64,000 nt of DNA from Halorubrum lacusprofundi ATCC 49239 (GCF_000022205.1 NC_012029.1:1798001-1862000), one strand, 5' to 3'. Positions 24,976 through 34,582 are shown, counted from the stretch's first letter. Notes: generated from the letters alone by a model not told the origin. Numbers and translations are program-made.

Positions 24976-26049
24976 TTATCTCCCAAAGTCCGTAACGACC
25001 TCGACGCCCCGCGCATCGTACTCGCCCATCGCGGCGAGCCGTTCTGAGACCTCCGAGAGCGCCAGCTCCTCGCTCACCAGCGCGGCGGGGTCCACGTCGG
25101 TCGCCTCGACGAGCGCGAACAGGTCGTCGTAGCTGGTCGGGGGCATCCCGCGCGAGCCGACGAACGACACCTCCCAGCGAGTCATCCAGTCGGTCGGCAG
25201 CGACACCTCACCGCGCTCCGCCTCCGTGGTCAGTCCCACCTGCACGTGGGTCCCGCGGGGGCGAACGGACCGGACCGAGTTGCGGCACGTCTCGGCGATA
25301 CCGAGCGCGTCCACAGAAACGTCCGCCCCGCCGTCGGTGAGGTTTCGAACCCGGTCCGGAACCGTCTCCTCGTCGAGGTCGTTCGGATTCACAGTCTCGT
25401 CGGCCCCCAAATCGCGAGCGAGCGAGAGGGCGTCGTCGTCGACATCGACCGCGACGATCCGTGCCCCGAGCGCGTCGCCCAGTTGGACTGCCGAGAGCCC
25501 GACGCCGCCGCAACCGTGGACGGCCAGCCACTCGCCGCCGTCGAGTCCAGCCCGCTCCGCGAGGGCGTGATACGCGGTCATGTACCGGCAGCCGAGCGCG
25601 GCCGCGGCGGTCGCGTCGAGCCACGGCGGGCGCTCGACGAGGTTGTAGTCGGCGTCCGGGACGGCGACGCGCTCGGCGAACGCGCCGGGCGCCTCGGGCT
25701 CGAAGCCGAGCGCTCGCCCGTCGTCACAGACGTTCCCGTGTCCCTGCCGACAGCGCGGACAGGTGCCGTCGCCGAGCGAGAACGGAACGACGACGCGGTC
25801 GCCCGGCGCGAACCGGTCGACGGAGTCGCCGACGGTAACCACTTCGCCGGCGGGCTCGTGGCCGAGCACCTGTCCGCGGGGGACGCGATCGTCGGCCCAC
25901 TCGCCGTGGCCCGCCCACGCGTGCCAGTCGCTCCGGCAGACGCCACAGGCCGTCACGCGGACCACGGCGCCGTCCGGGCCGGGTTCCGGGTCGGGAACCT
26001 CGTGGATGTCCAGCGGTTCGCCGTACTCGCGGAGGATCGCCGCGCGCAT
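24976..26049 (-). CDS. Zinc-type alcohol dehydrogenase family protein
   Basis: Encodes 357 residues of the medium-chain dehydrogenase family. Catalytic zinc ligands are in ACGVCRSDWH and GHEPAGEV; the Rossmann motif is VHGCGGVGLSA. The structural-zinc loop reads CPRCRQGHGNVC, with only three Cys instead of the usual four, so that site may be altered or lost. It should oxidise an alcohol or reduce an aldehyde with NAD(P); the substrate is unknown. A TTTTAA element on the minus strand about 26 bases upstream is a plausible promoter. A perfect palindrome lies 104 bases upstream. Confidence 0.87.
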   Translation of the reverse strand: MRAAILREYGEPLDIHEVPDPEPGPDGAVVRVTACGVCRSDWHAWAGHGEWADDRVPRGQVLGHEPAGEVVTVGDSVDRFAPGDRVVVPFSLGDGTCPRCRQGHGNVCDDGRALGFEPEAPGAFAERVAVPDADYNLVERPPWLDATAAAALGCRYMTAYHALAERAGLDGGEWLAVHGCGGVGLSAVQLGDALGARIVAVDVDDDALSLARDLGADETVNPNDLDEETVPDRVRNLTDGGADVSVDALGIAETCRNSVRSVRPRGTHVQVGLTTEAERGEVSLPTDWMTRWEVSFVGSRGMPPTSYDDLFALVEATDVDPAALVSEELALSEVSERLAAMGEYDARGVEVVTDFGR

Positions 26050-26341
26050 ACCACCACCACGATCCGACGTCGATTAAAACTGCGTTCCGCTCTCGGCCGG
26101 CATCTGCGTTACTTGGATCCGCCGCCTTGCAGTGTCTGAGGCGCGACCCAAACACATATTGTATGTGGCATATCTGTGGAGAAAATTTGCCGGCCAACTT
26201 TGTTTTCAGCCACACACTGCTCTTTTAACGGGTTTAGAACGCATATTATGTCTCTGAATTAACTAGAATATTGGTAATAGGATTGATTTTTGAGAAAGAT
26301 TTATTATTCTACAGTAAGGTGTGGCAGGTGTGACGCAGCCG
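26050..26341. other. AT-rich divergent intergenic region with palindrome
   Basis: No gene seen. Bases 26140-26310 are much more A/T-rich than the surroundings. They contain CACATA-TTG-TATGTG (26153-26167), a perfect 15-base palindrome. It sits between the divergent dehydrogenase and histidine kinase genes, so it could control either. A TTTATTA element at 26301-26307 probably drives the kinase gene. Confidence 0.5.
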
Positions 26342-27463
26342 ATGGACCGTCGGCCGGGAGTCGCGTATCGACGACCGGACGGCGACCCGACCCAATTTAC
26401 CGTCGAGGCCGCGGGTGAGTCGCGTCTCAACACCGACGCGCTGCCGCAGACTGACTGGCTCCGAGTCGTCGAACCAGACGACAGAGACCGGCTTCGCGAC
26501 GCGCTCGACGGGGACGCGGTCGACGTGACGTATCGGCTCACGGTCGACGGCGAGTCCGCGTGGGTCCACGAGCGCGGCGCGCGCGACGAGAGCGGTGATA
26601 TCGTCGGCTACCTCTTCTCTGCCGACGATCGGGTCGAGCGTCGTAAACAGCTCGAACAGCAGCGAGAGCGGCTAGAAGAGTTCGCTAGCGTGGTCTCTCA
26701 CGACCTGCGGAATCCGCTCTCCGTCGCCGTCGGAAACATCGAACTGGCCCGGGAGTTCGACGGCGAGGAGGTCGACGAGCGGTTGGACCGCGCGCACGAC
26801 GCGCTCGACTGGATGGACGACCTCATCTCGGATGTCCTCGCGCTCGCCCGCGAGGGCCGATCGGTCGAGGAGACTGCAACCACCGATCTCCGGAGTGTCG
26901 TGGATCAGGCCTGGCGGACGGTCGGCGCCCCCGAAGGCGTCGTCCTCGCCGTCGACGAGCCCCTGCCGCCCGTCGAGTGCGATCGGAGCCGGCTCCGACA
27001 GGCGTTAGAGAACCTCTTTCGGAACGCGATCGAACACGGGACGCCGGAAACGCTCTCCGTCGATCCCGTCGAACAGAACGCCGGTAGATCGACCGACAAC
27101 ATCGATCCCGAGACGTTCGGCGGAGGTATCTCCGAATCCGGGATCGTCGATTTCGAGAGTGCGGCCGACTCCGACCCGTTGCTCCGGGTCTTCGTGGGGC
27201 GGCTACCGAACGGATTCTACGTCGCCGACGACGGCACGGGGATCGACCCGTCAGAGCGCGACGCCGTGTTCGATCCGGGCCACTCGACCGAGAGGGACGG
27301 GACGGGATTCGGGCTCTCCATCGTCGAACGCATTGCGGAGGCCCACGGCTGGGAAGTTTCGGTCACCGAGAGCCGTACGGGCGGCGCTCGTTTCGAGTTC
27401 ACCGGCGTCGACCTCGTTGACGCCGAGGAAACCGACACCGTTGGCACCGTGCCAAGCGAGTGA
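26342..27463 (+). CDS. Soluble sensor histidine kinase
   Basis: Encodes 373 residues with no membrane span. A PAS-like N-terminal domain (residues about 15-100) precedes HisKA with phospho-acceptor His120 in FASVVSHDLRNPLSVAVGN. The HATPase has NLFRNAIEHG (N box), ADDGTGIDPSERD (G1) and GTGFGLSIV (G2). A Gly/Asp/Ser insert of about 40 residues interrupts the ATPase domain. Start codons GTG 26321, GTG 26330 and ATG 26342 are all in frame; the TATA element fits initiation at 26330 or just after, so the exact start is uncertain. No partner regulator is adjacent. Confidence 0.85.
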   Translation: MDRRPGVAYRRPDGDPTQFTVEAAGESRLNTDALPQTDWLRVVEPDDRDRLRDALDGDAVDVTYRLTVDGESAWVHERGARDESGDIVGYLFSADDRVERRKQLEQQRERLEEFASVVSHDLRNPLSVAVGNIELAREFDGEEVDERLDRAHDALDWMDDLISDVLALAREGRSVEETATTDLRSVVDQAWRTVGAPEGVVLAVDEPLPPVECDRSRLRQALENLFRNAIEHGTPETLSVDPVEQNAGRSTDNIDPETFGGGISESGIVDFESAADSDPLLRVFVGRLPNGFYVADDGTGIDPSERDAVFDPGHSTERDGTGFGLSIVERIAEAHGWEVSVTESRTGGARFEFTGVDLVDAEETDTVGTVPSE

Positions 27464-27526
27464 TATTTATACCGTAACGAGCGCTGCGCCGCAGTGACTA
27501 CCAGATAGTCCGTCCGTCGCTCCCGT

Positions 27527-29029
27527 TCACACGAAATCGCTCAGTCCTGCCTGCCCGTCGTCATCGTCGTCGTTCCCGTCGTTAGCATCGCTTCCGTCGC
27601 CGTCGGTTGTCCCGTCCGCGTCCCCGTCGTCGCCGGAACTGCTCGCTGTACCGCTCGCATTCGTCGTCTCGCCGTCCGACGCTCCGAGGTCGTCCGCTGC
27701 GTGGCGGCCGCCGGCGAAGGCGCCCTCGGCGTGGTCCTCCATCCGCTCCTCGCGGAGCGCCTGCGCGTCTTCGGCGATCGACGCCACCTTGTTCGTCGAT
27801 TCGCCGGAGCCGGTGACGAAGGCGATTCCCGCCTCGTCGAGGTCGTAGGCGGCCGCCATCGCGACCGTCAGCTCGCGGGGCTTGCAGTGGTGGGTGACCG
27901 CCTCCAGAAACGGGAGCACCTCGCGACGCGCGGTTGCGACGCTGCACCCGCTCTTGGCAGCGATCTGCCCGACCACCTCGTCCGCGGTCGCGTCGGAAGG
28001 GCTCCAGAACTGCGGGCGGCCGTAGCGCGTCCACCCGCCCTTGGTCCCGTCGCGGGCGGCGGCGACGCCCGCGGCCGCGTTGTCGGTGGCGTAGCGCCAG
28101 TACGAGTAGTTCTGGGTGGCCCGGACGCGCCCCAGCCACACGTCGGCGTTCGCGAGGAAGTCGTACGCGCGCACCACCTCGCTCGGGTCGTACACGTCCA
28201 AGACGTTGTTCTCGATCCACTTCGTCAGGTCGTCGGGCGTCTCGTCGACGGCGTACGCCGACTGAAGCGCCTCCTCCGCCGATTCCTCTTTGAGGACCGC
28301 ATCGAGGTACGGGAACAGCCCGAGCGCCTTGTCGCGGTCGCCGGTGACCACGTCCTCGACCGCGATCGAATCGCGCCCCTCCGTGGCGGCCTGCAGGTCG
28401 TTGATCGCGCCACGGAGGTCGCCACGGTTTCGCTCCGCGATCCGTTCGAGCGCGTCCGACTCGAACTCGATCCCCTCCTTGCGACAGATGTCGCGGAGGA
28501 CGGGGACGATGGAGCGCGCGGAGACATCGCGGAACTCGATCTCCTGTGTGGCGTTCCGGAGCCCGCGCGCCATGTCGTAGTAGTCGTTGGCGATGAGGAC
28601 GATGGGCTGACCCGACTCCTTGACCAGCTCCGTGATTGCGCTCGCGCCCCCGCGGTCGTAGTTGCCGTGGATGTTGTCGGCCTCATCCAGAATCACGAGC
28701 TGGCGGGAGGCCGTGTCGCCGCCGGCCGCGCCGCCGCCCGCCGCGCTCCCGCCGAGGGTGGCGTTGCGCGCGGCCCGCCCCGCGAAGCGCTCGATGACGT
28801 CGGCGGTGCGCTGATCGGAGGCGTTCAGCTCGACCGTCTCCCACCCCATGTCGTTCGCGAGCGCGTGGGCCGCGCTCGTCTTCCCGACGCCCGGGCTCCC
28901 GTGGAGGACGACGGCCTCGTGGTGATCGTCCCACGAGCGCGCCCAGTCCGCGAACGCGTCGCGGGCCTTGTCGTTGCCGCGGACCTCCGAGAGCGTGCTC
29001 GGGCGGTACTTTTCCGTCCAATCGGCCAT
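27527..29029 (-). CDS. rfcL: Replication factor C large subunit
   Basis: Encodes 500 residues. It has the clamp-loader AAA+ motifs WTEKYRP, Walker A HGSPGVGKTSAAHAL, Walker B LVILDEADNIHG, the sensor-1 region PIVLIANDYYD and the C-terminal helical collar. An Asp/Glu/Gly/Ser tail of about 70 residues ends in QAGLSDFV, a PIP-box-like motif (Q-x-x-L-x-x-F) for docking to the sliding clamp PCNA. With small subunits it opens and loads PCNA onto primed DNA. ATG 29029 (MADWTEKYRP) is the natural start; the frame upstream of it is spurious. Confidence 0.95.
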   Translation of the reverse strand: MADWTEKYRPSTLSEVRGNDKARDAFADWARSWDDHHEAVVLHGSPGVGKTSAAHALANDMGWETVELNASDQRTADVIERFAGRAARNATLGGSAAGGGAAGGDTASRQLVILDEADNIHGNYDRGGASAITELVKESGQPIVLIANDYYDMARGLRNATQEIEFRDVSARSIVPVLRDICRKEGIEFESDALERIAERNRGDLRGAINDLQAATEGRDSIAVEDVVTGDRDKALGLFPYLDAVLKEESAEEALQSAYAVDETPDDLTKWIENNVLDVYDPSEVVRAYDFLANADVWLGRVRATQNYSYWRYATDNAAAGVAAARDGTKGGWTRYGRPQFWSPSDATADEVVGQIAAKSGCSVATARREVLPFLEAVTHHCKPRELTVAMAAAYDLDEAGIAFVTGSGESTNKVASIAEDAQALREERMEDHAEGAFAGGRHAADDLGASDGETTNASGTASSSGDDGDADGTTDGDGSDANDGNDDDDDGQAGLSDFV

Positions 29030-29157
29030 TACCGGAGCAAGGAGCGAGCCGCGTTTAGTGATTGCGGAGCAGCGTCCGTCGCGGCCACTCGGCGATCCGG
29101 CCGTGCGCGCCTGCGACTCGGTCGTCGAGGCGCCCCGACCTGTCACCACCTTCGACC

Positions 29158-30258
29158 TCAGTCGGCCGCGATGACCGCCTCGTCGTCGTCAAGCGCGGGA
29201 CGACCGACCAAGCGGTCGAACGAGAGCGGGCCGGACCCGAGCGTGAAGACGGCCGACGCCATTCCGAACAGCGCGACGTGGGCGAGGACGGGGTCGTCCG
29301 GGAGCCCGAACAACGTCGCCGTGAACAGCACGAACGAGAGCGCGGCCGCGCCGCGGGTGAAGAACCCGGCGATCAGCGCCAGCCCCACCGCTATTTCGGT
29401 CACACCGGCGCCGACGACCCACAGCCCCGGGTCGACGGGGACGACCGACGTGAGATCGTACTTCTCGACGACGAGCAACGCCCGGCCGGGGTCCGCGAGC
29501 TTCTCTATGAGCCCGAGGTACACGAACGTGATTCCCATTCCGACTCGGAGAATCGTCGGGACATACCGGCGTAGTGGGGCCGTTGGCGCGTCGAAAAACG
29601 ACTTCAGGTGGTGGACGGGATCGATCCGACCGTAGTACGACCCCGGCGTACTCGCGACCGCCAGCAGCATGTCGTCGGCGCTCGGCCGACCGCTGCCGAG
29701 GATCACGAGCGCGACTAACACCGGGACGTACTCCATCGCGATGACGACGGCGGGGTCGGCCGCGAGGAGGACCCACGCGTACATTATTAGTCCAACTGTC
29801 GCGGCGATCCGCGTCGCGAGCCCGAAGAGGATGAAGAAACCGATCCCGATGAACAGTACTCGGAGGACCGGGCTCGATCCGGTGTCGAACGCGAGCGTCG
29901 GCGCGAAGAGGTATCCCTGAAACCCGGCGCCGACGAGGGGAAGCCCGATGGCGAGTCGCAGCATCCACGGGACGAGGTCCCCGTAGCCGACGAGCTTCTC
30001 GCGGAGGATGACCACGTCGGTGATCGTCGGTCGTACCCAGAGATACGCGGCGAGCCCGGCGATCGCGACGAGGCCGCTCCCCGCGAACACCGCGGCGTTC
30101 AGCGGCTCCGACAGCACCTCGACGGTGAACGTCACCGCGTCGATCGGGTCTCCCGTGTCTTCGGTGACGTAATCGACGTGAGCCGCGACCGGTCGCGCGA
30201 CGAGCGTCGCGAACAGGGCGAGCGCGGCAACGGCGACCGGTCGGGAACGAACGGACAT
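29158..30258 (-). CDS. DoxX family membrane protein
   Basis: Encodes 366 residues. An N-terminal signal-like helix (VAVAALALFATLVARPVAA) is followed by about 50 mostly extracellular residues, one span, and then a block of further spans that includes the DoxX-type motif LRVGMGITFVYLGLIEKL and VGAGVTEIAVGLALIAGFFTR. DoxX proteins are linked to respiratory or sulfur redox processes, but the role of this one is not evident. It is longer than typical DoxX (about 130-170 residues) and seems to contain two related halves. No redox partner is adjacent. Confidence 0.75.
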   Translation of the reverse strand: MSVRSRPVAVAALALFATLVARPVAAHVDYVTEDTGDPIDAVTFTVEVLSEPLNAAVFAGSGLVAIAGLAAYLWVRPTITDVVILREKLVGYGDLVPWMLRLAIGLPLVGAGFQGYLFAPTLAFDTGSSPVLRVLFIGIGFFILFGLATRIAATVGLIMYAWVLLAADPAVVIAMEYVPVLVALVILGSGRPSADDMLLAVASTPGSYYGRIDPVHHLKSFFDAPTAPLRRYVPTILRVGMGITFVYLGLIEKLADPGRALLVVEKYDLTSVVPVDPGLWVVGAGVTEIAVGLALIAGFFTRGAAALSFVLFTATLFGLPDDPVLAHVALFGMASAVFTLGSGPLSFDRLVGRPALDDDEAVIAAD

Positions 30259-30440
30259 ACTCCTTCTACGAGCCGAACGTACCTAACGGTGTTTCCTCAT
30301 GGACGTTCGGGAGCGACCCTGAAACGGTCGATCCCTCCATCTGTGTATGACTGGCAGATTAGCTAGGCAGGTCTCCGCATATCAGATCGCCGTAAGGCAG
30401 CTACGCTGCCCGGTGTCACACTGTTTCCGTAAAATTCGTA

Positions 30441-30511
30441 TGGGACCGCTGAGAGTCGAACTCAGGTCATACGGACCCCATCCGCATAGGATACCACTAC
30501 CCCACGGTCCC
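30441..30511 (-). tRNA. tRNA-Pro (GGG)
   Basis: Minus-strand cloverleaf of 71 nt: acceptor GGGACCG/CGGTCCC, anticodon stem TGCGG/CCGTA with loop ATGGGGT (anticodon GGG), T stem CTGAG/CTCAG with TTCGACT loop, discriminator A. No intron and no encoded CCA. Confidence 0.94.
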
Positions 30512-30586
30512 TGTCTGCATCCGAAAAGATGAGAGTCCGGTAATTAAGGACTTCGTTTCATTCGTCGGCCACCGACCGCGACGACC

Positions 30587-31618
30587 TCAGACGAGGACGC
30601 GCTCCAGCGACACGACGACTCCCGACTCGGCGTCGGGGTCGCCGACCAGTCGCCCGAGACAGACCGCGGCGCCGTCAGGGGTGTGGCAGGCGACGAGCGG
30701 GGGGTCGCGATCGGTGTCGTCCCCGTCGTCTCCCTCCCCGCCTTCCGACACCGAGTCCACGTCGATGACGCCGGGGGCGTAGACGGGCGCGCCGGTGGCC
30801 ACATTGCGCGCGGCGGAGGGAGCGATCGTCACCGACGGGAGATGGACCAGCGCGTCCTCGGCGGGGCGGACGACCTCGCGGAGGAACGCGTCGTCGCCCT
30901 CCTCGGCCCACGTGAGCCCGTCGACGAGGTCCTGTAAGGGGTGCAGGTCGCGGTCGTCGAACGGGTCGGTGGCGGTGCGGCGGAGATGGCCCATGTGCGC
31001 GCCGACGCCCGTCGCGAGGCCGATGTCGTGACACAGCTTCCGGATGTACGTCCCGGACTCACACCGGATCCGGAGGAGCGCCTGTCGGTCGTCGACCTCC
31101 AGCACGTCGAGATCGTAGATCGTACGGGTTCGGAGCCGGCGGGTCACCGCGCTCTTGCGCGGCGGCTTCTGGTAGATCTCCGCCTCGAATTCGGCGACCA
31201 CGTCGCGGAAGTCCGCGGGAGGCGACCCGTGAAGCTCCAGCACCGAGACGTACTCCTTGCTTCCCTCCAAGAAGACCTGTGCGGCCCGGGTCGCGTCGCC
31301 GGTCAGCGTCGGGAGACAGCCGGTGACCTTGGGGTCGAGCGTCCCCGCGTGCGCGACCCCGTGGATCGGGGACCCGTCCGGATCCAGCGTCGCCAGCGTC
31401 TCGTTGATCGCGTCGCGCACCCACGCGGAGAGCTGGTGGGAGGAGGGACCGGCGGGCTTGTCGACGTTGACGACGCCGAACCGGAGCAGTTCCGGGACGG
31501 AGCGCTGGTCCGGCGGGGATCTGAGGGGGTCGACGGCGTCACCGTCGGCATCCGCGTCGGCGTCCCGCCCGGTGTCCGCCCCCGTGTTCGCATCGGTATC
31601 GTCTGAGTGTCGGGTCAT
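30587..31618 (-). CDS. cbf5: Pseudouridine synthase Cbf5 (H/ACA complex catalytic subunit)
   Basis: Encodes 343 residues. An acidic 40-residue N-terminal extension precedes the TruB/Cbf5 catalytic domain, with the active Asp in HAGTLDPKVTGCL and the KP motif VDKPAGPSSHQLSAW. RCESGTYIRKLCHDIG is the conserved RNA-binding stretch. A C-terminal PUA-like domain follows (PVYAPGVIDV to VVVSLERVLV), carrying an acidic insert. Cbf5 converts uridine to pseudouridine in rRNA and probably tRNA, guided by H/ACA RNAs with Nop10, Gar1 and L7Ae. It follows cytidylate kinase at 22 bases, a gene pair common in archaea. Confidence 0.93.
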   Translation of the reverse strand: MTRHSDDTDANTGADTGRDADADADGDAVDPLRSPPDQRSVPELLRFGVVNVDKPAGPSSHQLSAWVRDAINETLATLDPDGSPIHGVAHAGTLDPKVTGCLPTLTGDATRAAQVFLEGSKEYVSVLELHGSPPADFRDVVAEFEAEIYQKPPRKSAVTRRLRTRTIYDLDVLEVDDRQALLRIRCESGTYIRKLCHDIGLATGVGAHMGHLRRTATDPFDDRDLHPLQDLVDGLTWAEEGDDAFLREVVRPAEDALVHLPSVTIAPSAARNVATGAPVYAPGVIDVDSVSEGGEGDDGDDTDRDPPLVACHTPDGAAVCLGRLVGDPDAESGVVVSLERVLV

Positions 31619-31640
31619 GCGGGTATGGTTGGTTCGGCGG

Positions 31641-32219
31641 TCAGAAGTCGTAGCTCACGCCCTCGATCGGCGCCTTCCCCTCGTCGGTCGCGGGGTCGTA
31701 CGCGTCGATGGTCGCGACGAGGACGTCGATGAACCGCTCCGGTCCCCATCGGGCGGTGTTGTACGCGGCGTCGTAGATCGAGAGGTCGCCGATGTCGATG
31801 TCGTAGTACTCGCGGTACCGCTTCTTCTCGGAGGCCTCGCGGCGCTCGGTCTCCGCTTTCGCGCGGTCGACGGGCTTCTCCTCTCGTTCGGCGATGCGCT
31901 CGGCGCGGGTCGACACGGGAGCGTCGAACCAGAACCGGAAGTCGGCATGGTCCGCGGAGAGCCACCCGGCGAGCCGCGACTCCAACACGAGGTCGTCGCG
32001 GGTCGTGGCGATCTCGTGGAGTCGACGGTCCAAATCTCGGTCGATCTGGGGGTCCTCCTCCGCGAACTCGTTGAACTCGACGGGCGTCATGTCGCGTTCG
32101 GCGGCCATCTCGCGGAAGATATCGCCGCCGGACACGTGATCGAGGCCAAGTCGATCGGCGAGTCCTGCAGCGTTCGTGCTCTTCCCGCTTCCCGGCGGGC
32201 CGGAGACGGTGATCAACAT
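31641..32219 (-). CDS. cmk: Cytidylate kinase
   Basis: Encodes 192 residues. The P-loop is GPPGSGKST at the N-terminus; the LESRLAGWL and [12 protein letters not shown] stretches match archaeal CMP kinase. Its NMP-binding region ([15 protein letters not shown]) precedes the LID-like Arg/Glu-rich helix. It phosphorylates CMP and dCMP with ATP. ATG 32219 gives the canonical MLITVSG start; the frame above it is not conserved-looking. It is upstream of cbf5 in the same operon. Confidence 0.92.
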   Translation of the reverse strand: MLITVSGPPGSGKSTNAAGLADRLGLDHVSGGDIFREMAAERDMTPVEFNEFAEEDPQIDRDLDRRLHEIATTRDDLVLESRLAGWLSADHADFRFWFDAPVSTRAERIAEREEKPVDRAKAETERREASEKKRYREYYDIDIGDLSIYDAAYNTARWGPERFIDVLVATIDAYDPATDEGKAPIEGVSYDF

Positions 32220-32312
32220 ATCGCTACTGCGCGGGTGTCGTTCAAAACGGTTGTCGTTCGGCGCGCGGGCAGTGAAGAGCATCAGCAAGACGCCGCCGAA
32301 CACGGAGCAATC

Positions 32313-32645
32313 TTACTGATCTCGGGTCGCCGCAGTCATCGACCAGACTGCGACTGCGCCGAGCAGAACAGCCGGGATGAGCGGTAAAGCGAGGTACGTC
32401 GCGAAAAACGAGAACCCGAGCGCCCCCGCCGCGTACGGGTATACGTAGATAATCCCGGGAATAACGAGGACGCACGTGAAAAGCACCGCCGTCAGCGCCC
32501 ATCCCTTTCGCCCGAAGCCGTCGGCCTCGGGTTCGGACACCGAAACGGCCGGATCAGCGCCGTCACTCCCGCCGCCCTCGCTCGGCACGTGGACGTAGCC
32601 GCCGTCCGTGCTCTCTCTGGCGTCGCCGTCGGCTTCAGAGCTCAC
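32313..32645 (-). CDS. Hypothetical protein with two membrane spans
   Basis: Encodes 110 residues from GTG 32645, overlapping the end of the dehydrogenase gene by 11 bases. The first 47 residues are acidic (Ser/Glu/Gly/Asp); the rest forms two hydrophobic helices (LTAVLFTCVLVIPGIIYVYP and a second from residue about 75). The overlap suggests coupling to the upstream dehydrogenase. I do not recognise a family. A small haloarchaeal membrane protein of unknown role. Confidence 0.6.
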   Translation of the reverse strand: MSSEADGDARESTDGGYVHVPSEGGGSDGADPAVSVSEPEADGFGRKGWALTAVLFTCVLVIPGIIYVYPYAAGALGFSFFATYLALPLIPAVLLGAVAVWSMTAATRDQ

Positions 32646-33675
32646 TATCGGGCTTTACGACCACTTTGCCAAAGCCCTCACGGTTCTCGATCATCTCGTG
32701 TGCACGCGCGGCCTCGCTCATCGGAAGTGTGTCGCGGATGTGCGGCTCGAAGGTACCGTCCCAGACGAGCTCCAGCACGTCGTCGACCTCGCCGGGGGTC
32801 GCCATCGTCGACCCGATTACGGACAGCTGGTTCCAGAAGATCCGGTTGAGCCCGGCGTCGGGATTCGGACCGGTGGTCGCGCCGCAGGTGACGAGCCGAC
32901 CGCCCTTCGCCATCGACTTCAGCGAGTCGGGGTAGGTGGCTTCGCCGATGTGGTCGACGACGACATCGACGCCGCGCCGACCGGTCAGCTCGGCGATCTC
33001 GTCGGCGAAGTCGTTCGTCTCGTAGTCGATGACGTGGTCGGCGCCGCACTCCTCGGCGTGCGAGAGCTTCTCCTCGGTGGAGGCGGTCGCGAACACCTCA
33101 CAGCCCGCGTGGTCGGCGATCTGCACCGCGGCGTGGCCGACGCCGCCGGAGGCACCCAAGACGAGGACCTTCTCGCCGGCCTCGATGTCGGCGCGGGTCT
33201 GGAGCATCCGCCACGCGGTCTGGAAGACGAGGGAGGCGGAGCCGGCAACCTCCCAGTCAACGTTCGAGGGGACCGGGACGAGGTTCTCGGCGGGGACGGC
33301 CGCGAGTTCGGAGTGGACGCCTCGAACGTGCTCCCCAATAATGTGGAACGACGGGCAGAGCGATTCTTCACCATGTCGACAGAACTCACACTCGCCACAG
33401 GAGACGCCGGCGCTCACGGCGACGTGGTCGCCGGGCTCAAACCGCGTCACGCCCTCGCCGACTGCCTCGACGACGCCGGCCGCGTCACTGCCGGGAATGT
33501 GGGGCATCTCCAAGTCGATTCCGGGCATCCCGCGACGCGTCCAGATGTCGAGGTGGTTCAGCGCGCCCGCCTTAACGTCGACAAGGACTTCGCCGCGGTC
33601 GGGCTCGGGATCCGGGAAATCGCCGTACTCGATCACGTCGCGGTCGCCGTGGGCGTCGAACTGGACGGCCTTCAT
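32635..33675 (-). CDS. Zinc-binding dehydrogenase (quinone reductase/alcohol dehydrogenase type)
   Basis: Encodes 346 residues of the medium-chain dehydrogenase family. It has the catalytic region GALNHLDIWTRRG and HIPGSDAAG, a structural-zinc loop CGECEFCRHGEESLC with four Cys, and the cofactor motif LGASGGVGHAAVQIA. Unlike the enzyme at 24976, the structural zinc site is complete. It probably reduces a quinone or enone or oxidises an alcohol with NADPH. ATG 33675 (MKAVQFDAHG) is the natural start; the longer frame adds only seven residues. Confidence 0.88.
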   Translation of the reverse strand: MKAVQFDAHGDRDVIEYGDFPDPEPDRGEVLVDVKAGALNHLDIWTRRGMPGIDLEMPHIPGSDAAGVVEAVGEGVTRFEPGDHVAVSAGVSCGECEFCRHGEESLCPSFHIIGEHVRGVHSELAAVPAENLVPVPSNVDWEVAGSASLVFQTAWRMLQTRADIEAGEKVLVLGASGGVGHAAVQIADHAGCEVFATASTEEKLSHAEECGADHVIDYETNDFADEIAELTGRRGVDVVVDHIGEATYPDSLKSMAKGGRLVTCGATTGPNPDAGLNRIFWNQLSVIGSTMATPGEVDDVLELVWDGTFEPHIRDTLPMSEAARAHEMIENREGFGKVVVKPDSEL

Positions 33676-33914
33676 GCCCGGACCCATCCGCGGCACCCAC
33701 TAAACAGTACGCCAAACGGCTCTCCCTGCTCGTTTCTGGTTGGGCCGTCGTTTCCGATCGGTGAGAACCGACGAGGCCTGCGCTCCGAGGCGTGTGACGC
33801 CTCCACAGTCTCCGGTGCTTTCGTGATGTTTAAGTACTGAAGGCGGGACCATACGGATGCACGAACTGCAGGGGCGCCGGGTCCCGAGTCCACGAGGGCG
33901 ATGATACGACGCGA

Positions 33915-34000
33915 GTTGCGGTAGCCAAGCCTGGCCCAAGGCGCAGGGTTGCTAACTCTGTGGCGTCACTGCCTCCGGGGTTCGAATCCCCGCCGCAACG
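33915..34000 (+). tRNA. tRNA-Ser (GCT)
   Basis: Class II cloverleaf of 86 nt: acceptor GTTGCGG/CCGCAAC, anticodon loop TTGCTAA (anticodon GCT) on stem CAGGG/CTCTG, an extended variable arm, T arm CGGGGTTCGAATCCCCG, and discriminator G. It lies 57 bases before the S13 gene and is probably cotranscribed with the ribosomal operon. Confidence 0.95.
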
Positions 34001-34057
34001 CTCGAACGGACCGAGTACCGCCGGATTCGCGCCGGTAGGACTCACCACAACCAACAC

Positions 34058-34582
34058 ATGAGCACGGAAGAATCACAGGACGACTCACCGGAGGAGGAGG
34101 AAGACCTCCAGTACTTCGTCCGGATCGGGGGCGCTGACCTCGACGGGACGAAGACGGTCGAGCGAAGCCTGTCCGAACTCGACGGCATCGGCACGCGCAC
34201 GGCGCGGCTGGTCGCCGAGAAGGCCGACGTGGACCGAAACGCCACGTTCGGGCTCCTCGACGAGGATGACCTCGACGCGGTGGTTGACATCGCCGAGAAC
34301 CTCGAAGACCACGTCCCGTCGTGGATGACGAACAGACAGAACGACTTCTACTCCGGAGAGACGACGCACCTCGTCGGCACCGACGTCAGCGAGAAGCGTC
34401 GCCACGACATCAACCGGATGAAGATCATCGAATCGTATAAAGGCGTTCGCCACAAGCGCGGCCAGAAGGTACGCGGCCAGCGCACGAAGTCCACGGGACG
34501 GTCCGAGGGCACCATTGGCGTCAACGTCGAGGAGATCCGCGAGGAGATGGCGGAAGAAGAAGCAGCGGGTGACGAGGAATGA
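34058..34582 (+). CDS. rps13: 30S ribosomal protein S13
   Basis: Encodes 174 residues. After a short acidic N-terminal extension, the universal S13 fold is evident: [27 protein letters not shown] (a helix-turn-helix/H2TH motif) and the basic C-terminal [19 protein letters not shown]13 sits at the head of the 30S and contacts tRNA and the 50S. It opens the operon with S4, S11 and Rpo3, a fixed archaeal order. An acidic tail ([13 protein letters not shown]) is a halophile feature. Its stop overlaps the S4 start (ATGA). Confidence 0.97.
   Translation: MSTEESQDDSPEEEEDLQYFVRIGGADLDGTKTVERSLSELDGIGTRTARLVAEKADVDRNATFGLLDEDDLDAVVDIAENLEDHVPSWMTNRQNDFYSGETTHLVGTDVSEKRRHDINRMKIIESYKGVRHKRGQKVRGQRTKSTGRSEGTIGVNVEEIREEMAEEEAAGDEE

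Noticed and set aside
27701-29635. 644-codon ORF on the plus strand
   Set aside because: Antisense to rfcL and DoxX; composition is that of a GC-rich shadow.
30347-30532. Small ORF across tRNA-Pro
   Set aside because: It runs through the tRNA gene on the other strand and lacks coding character.
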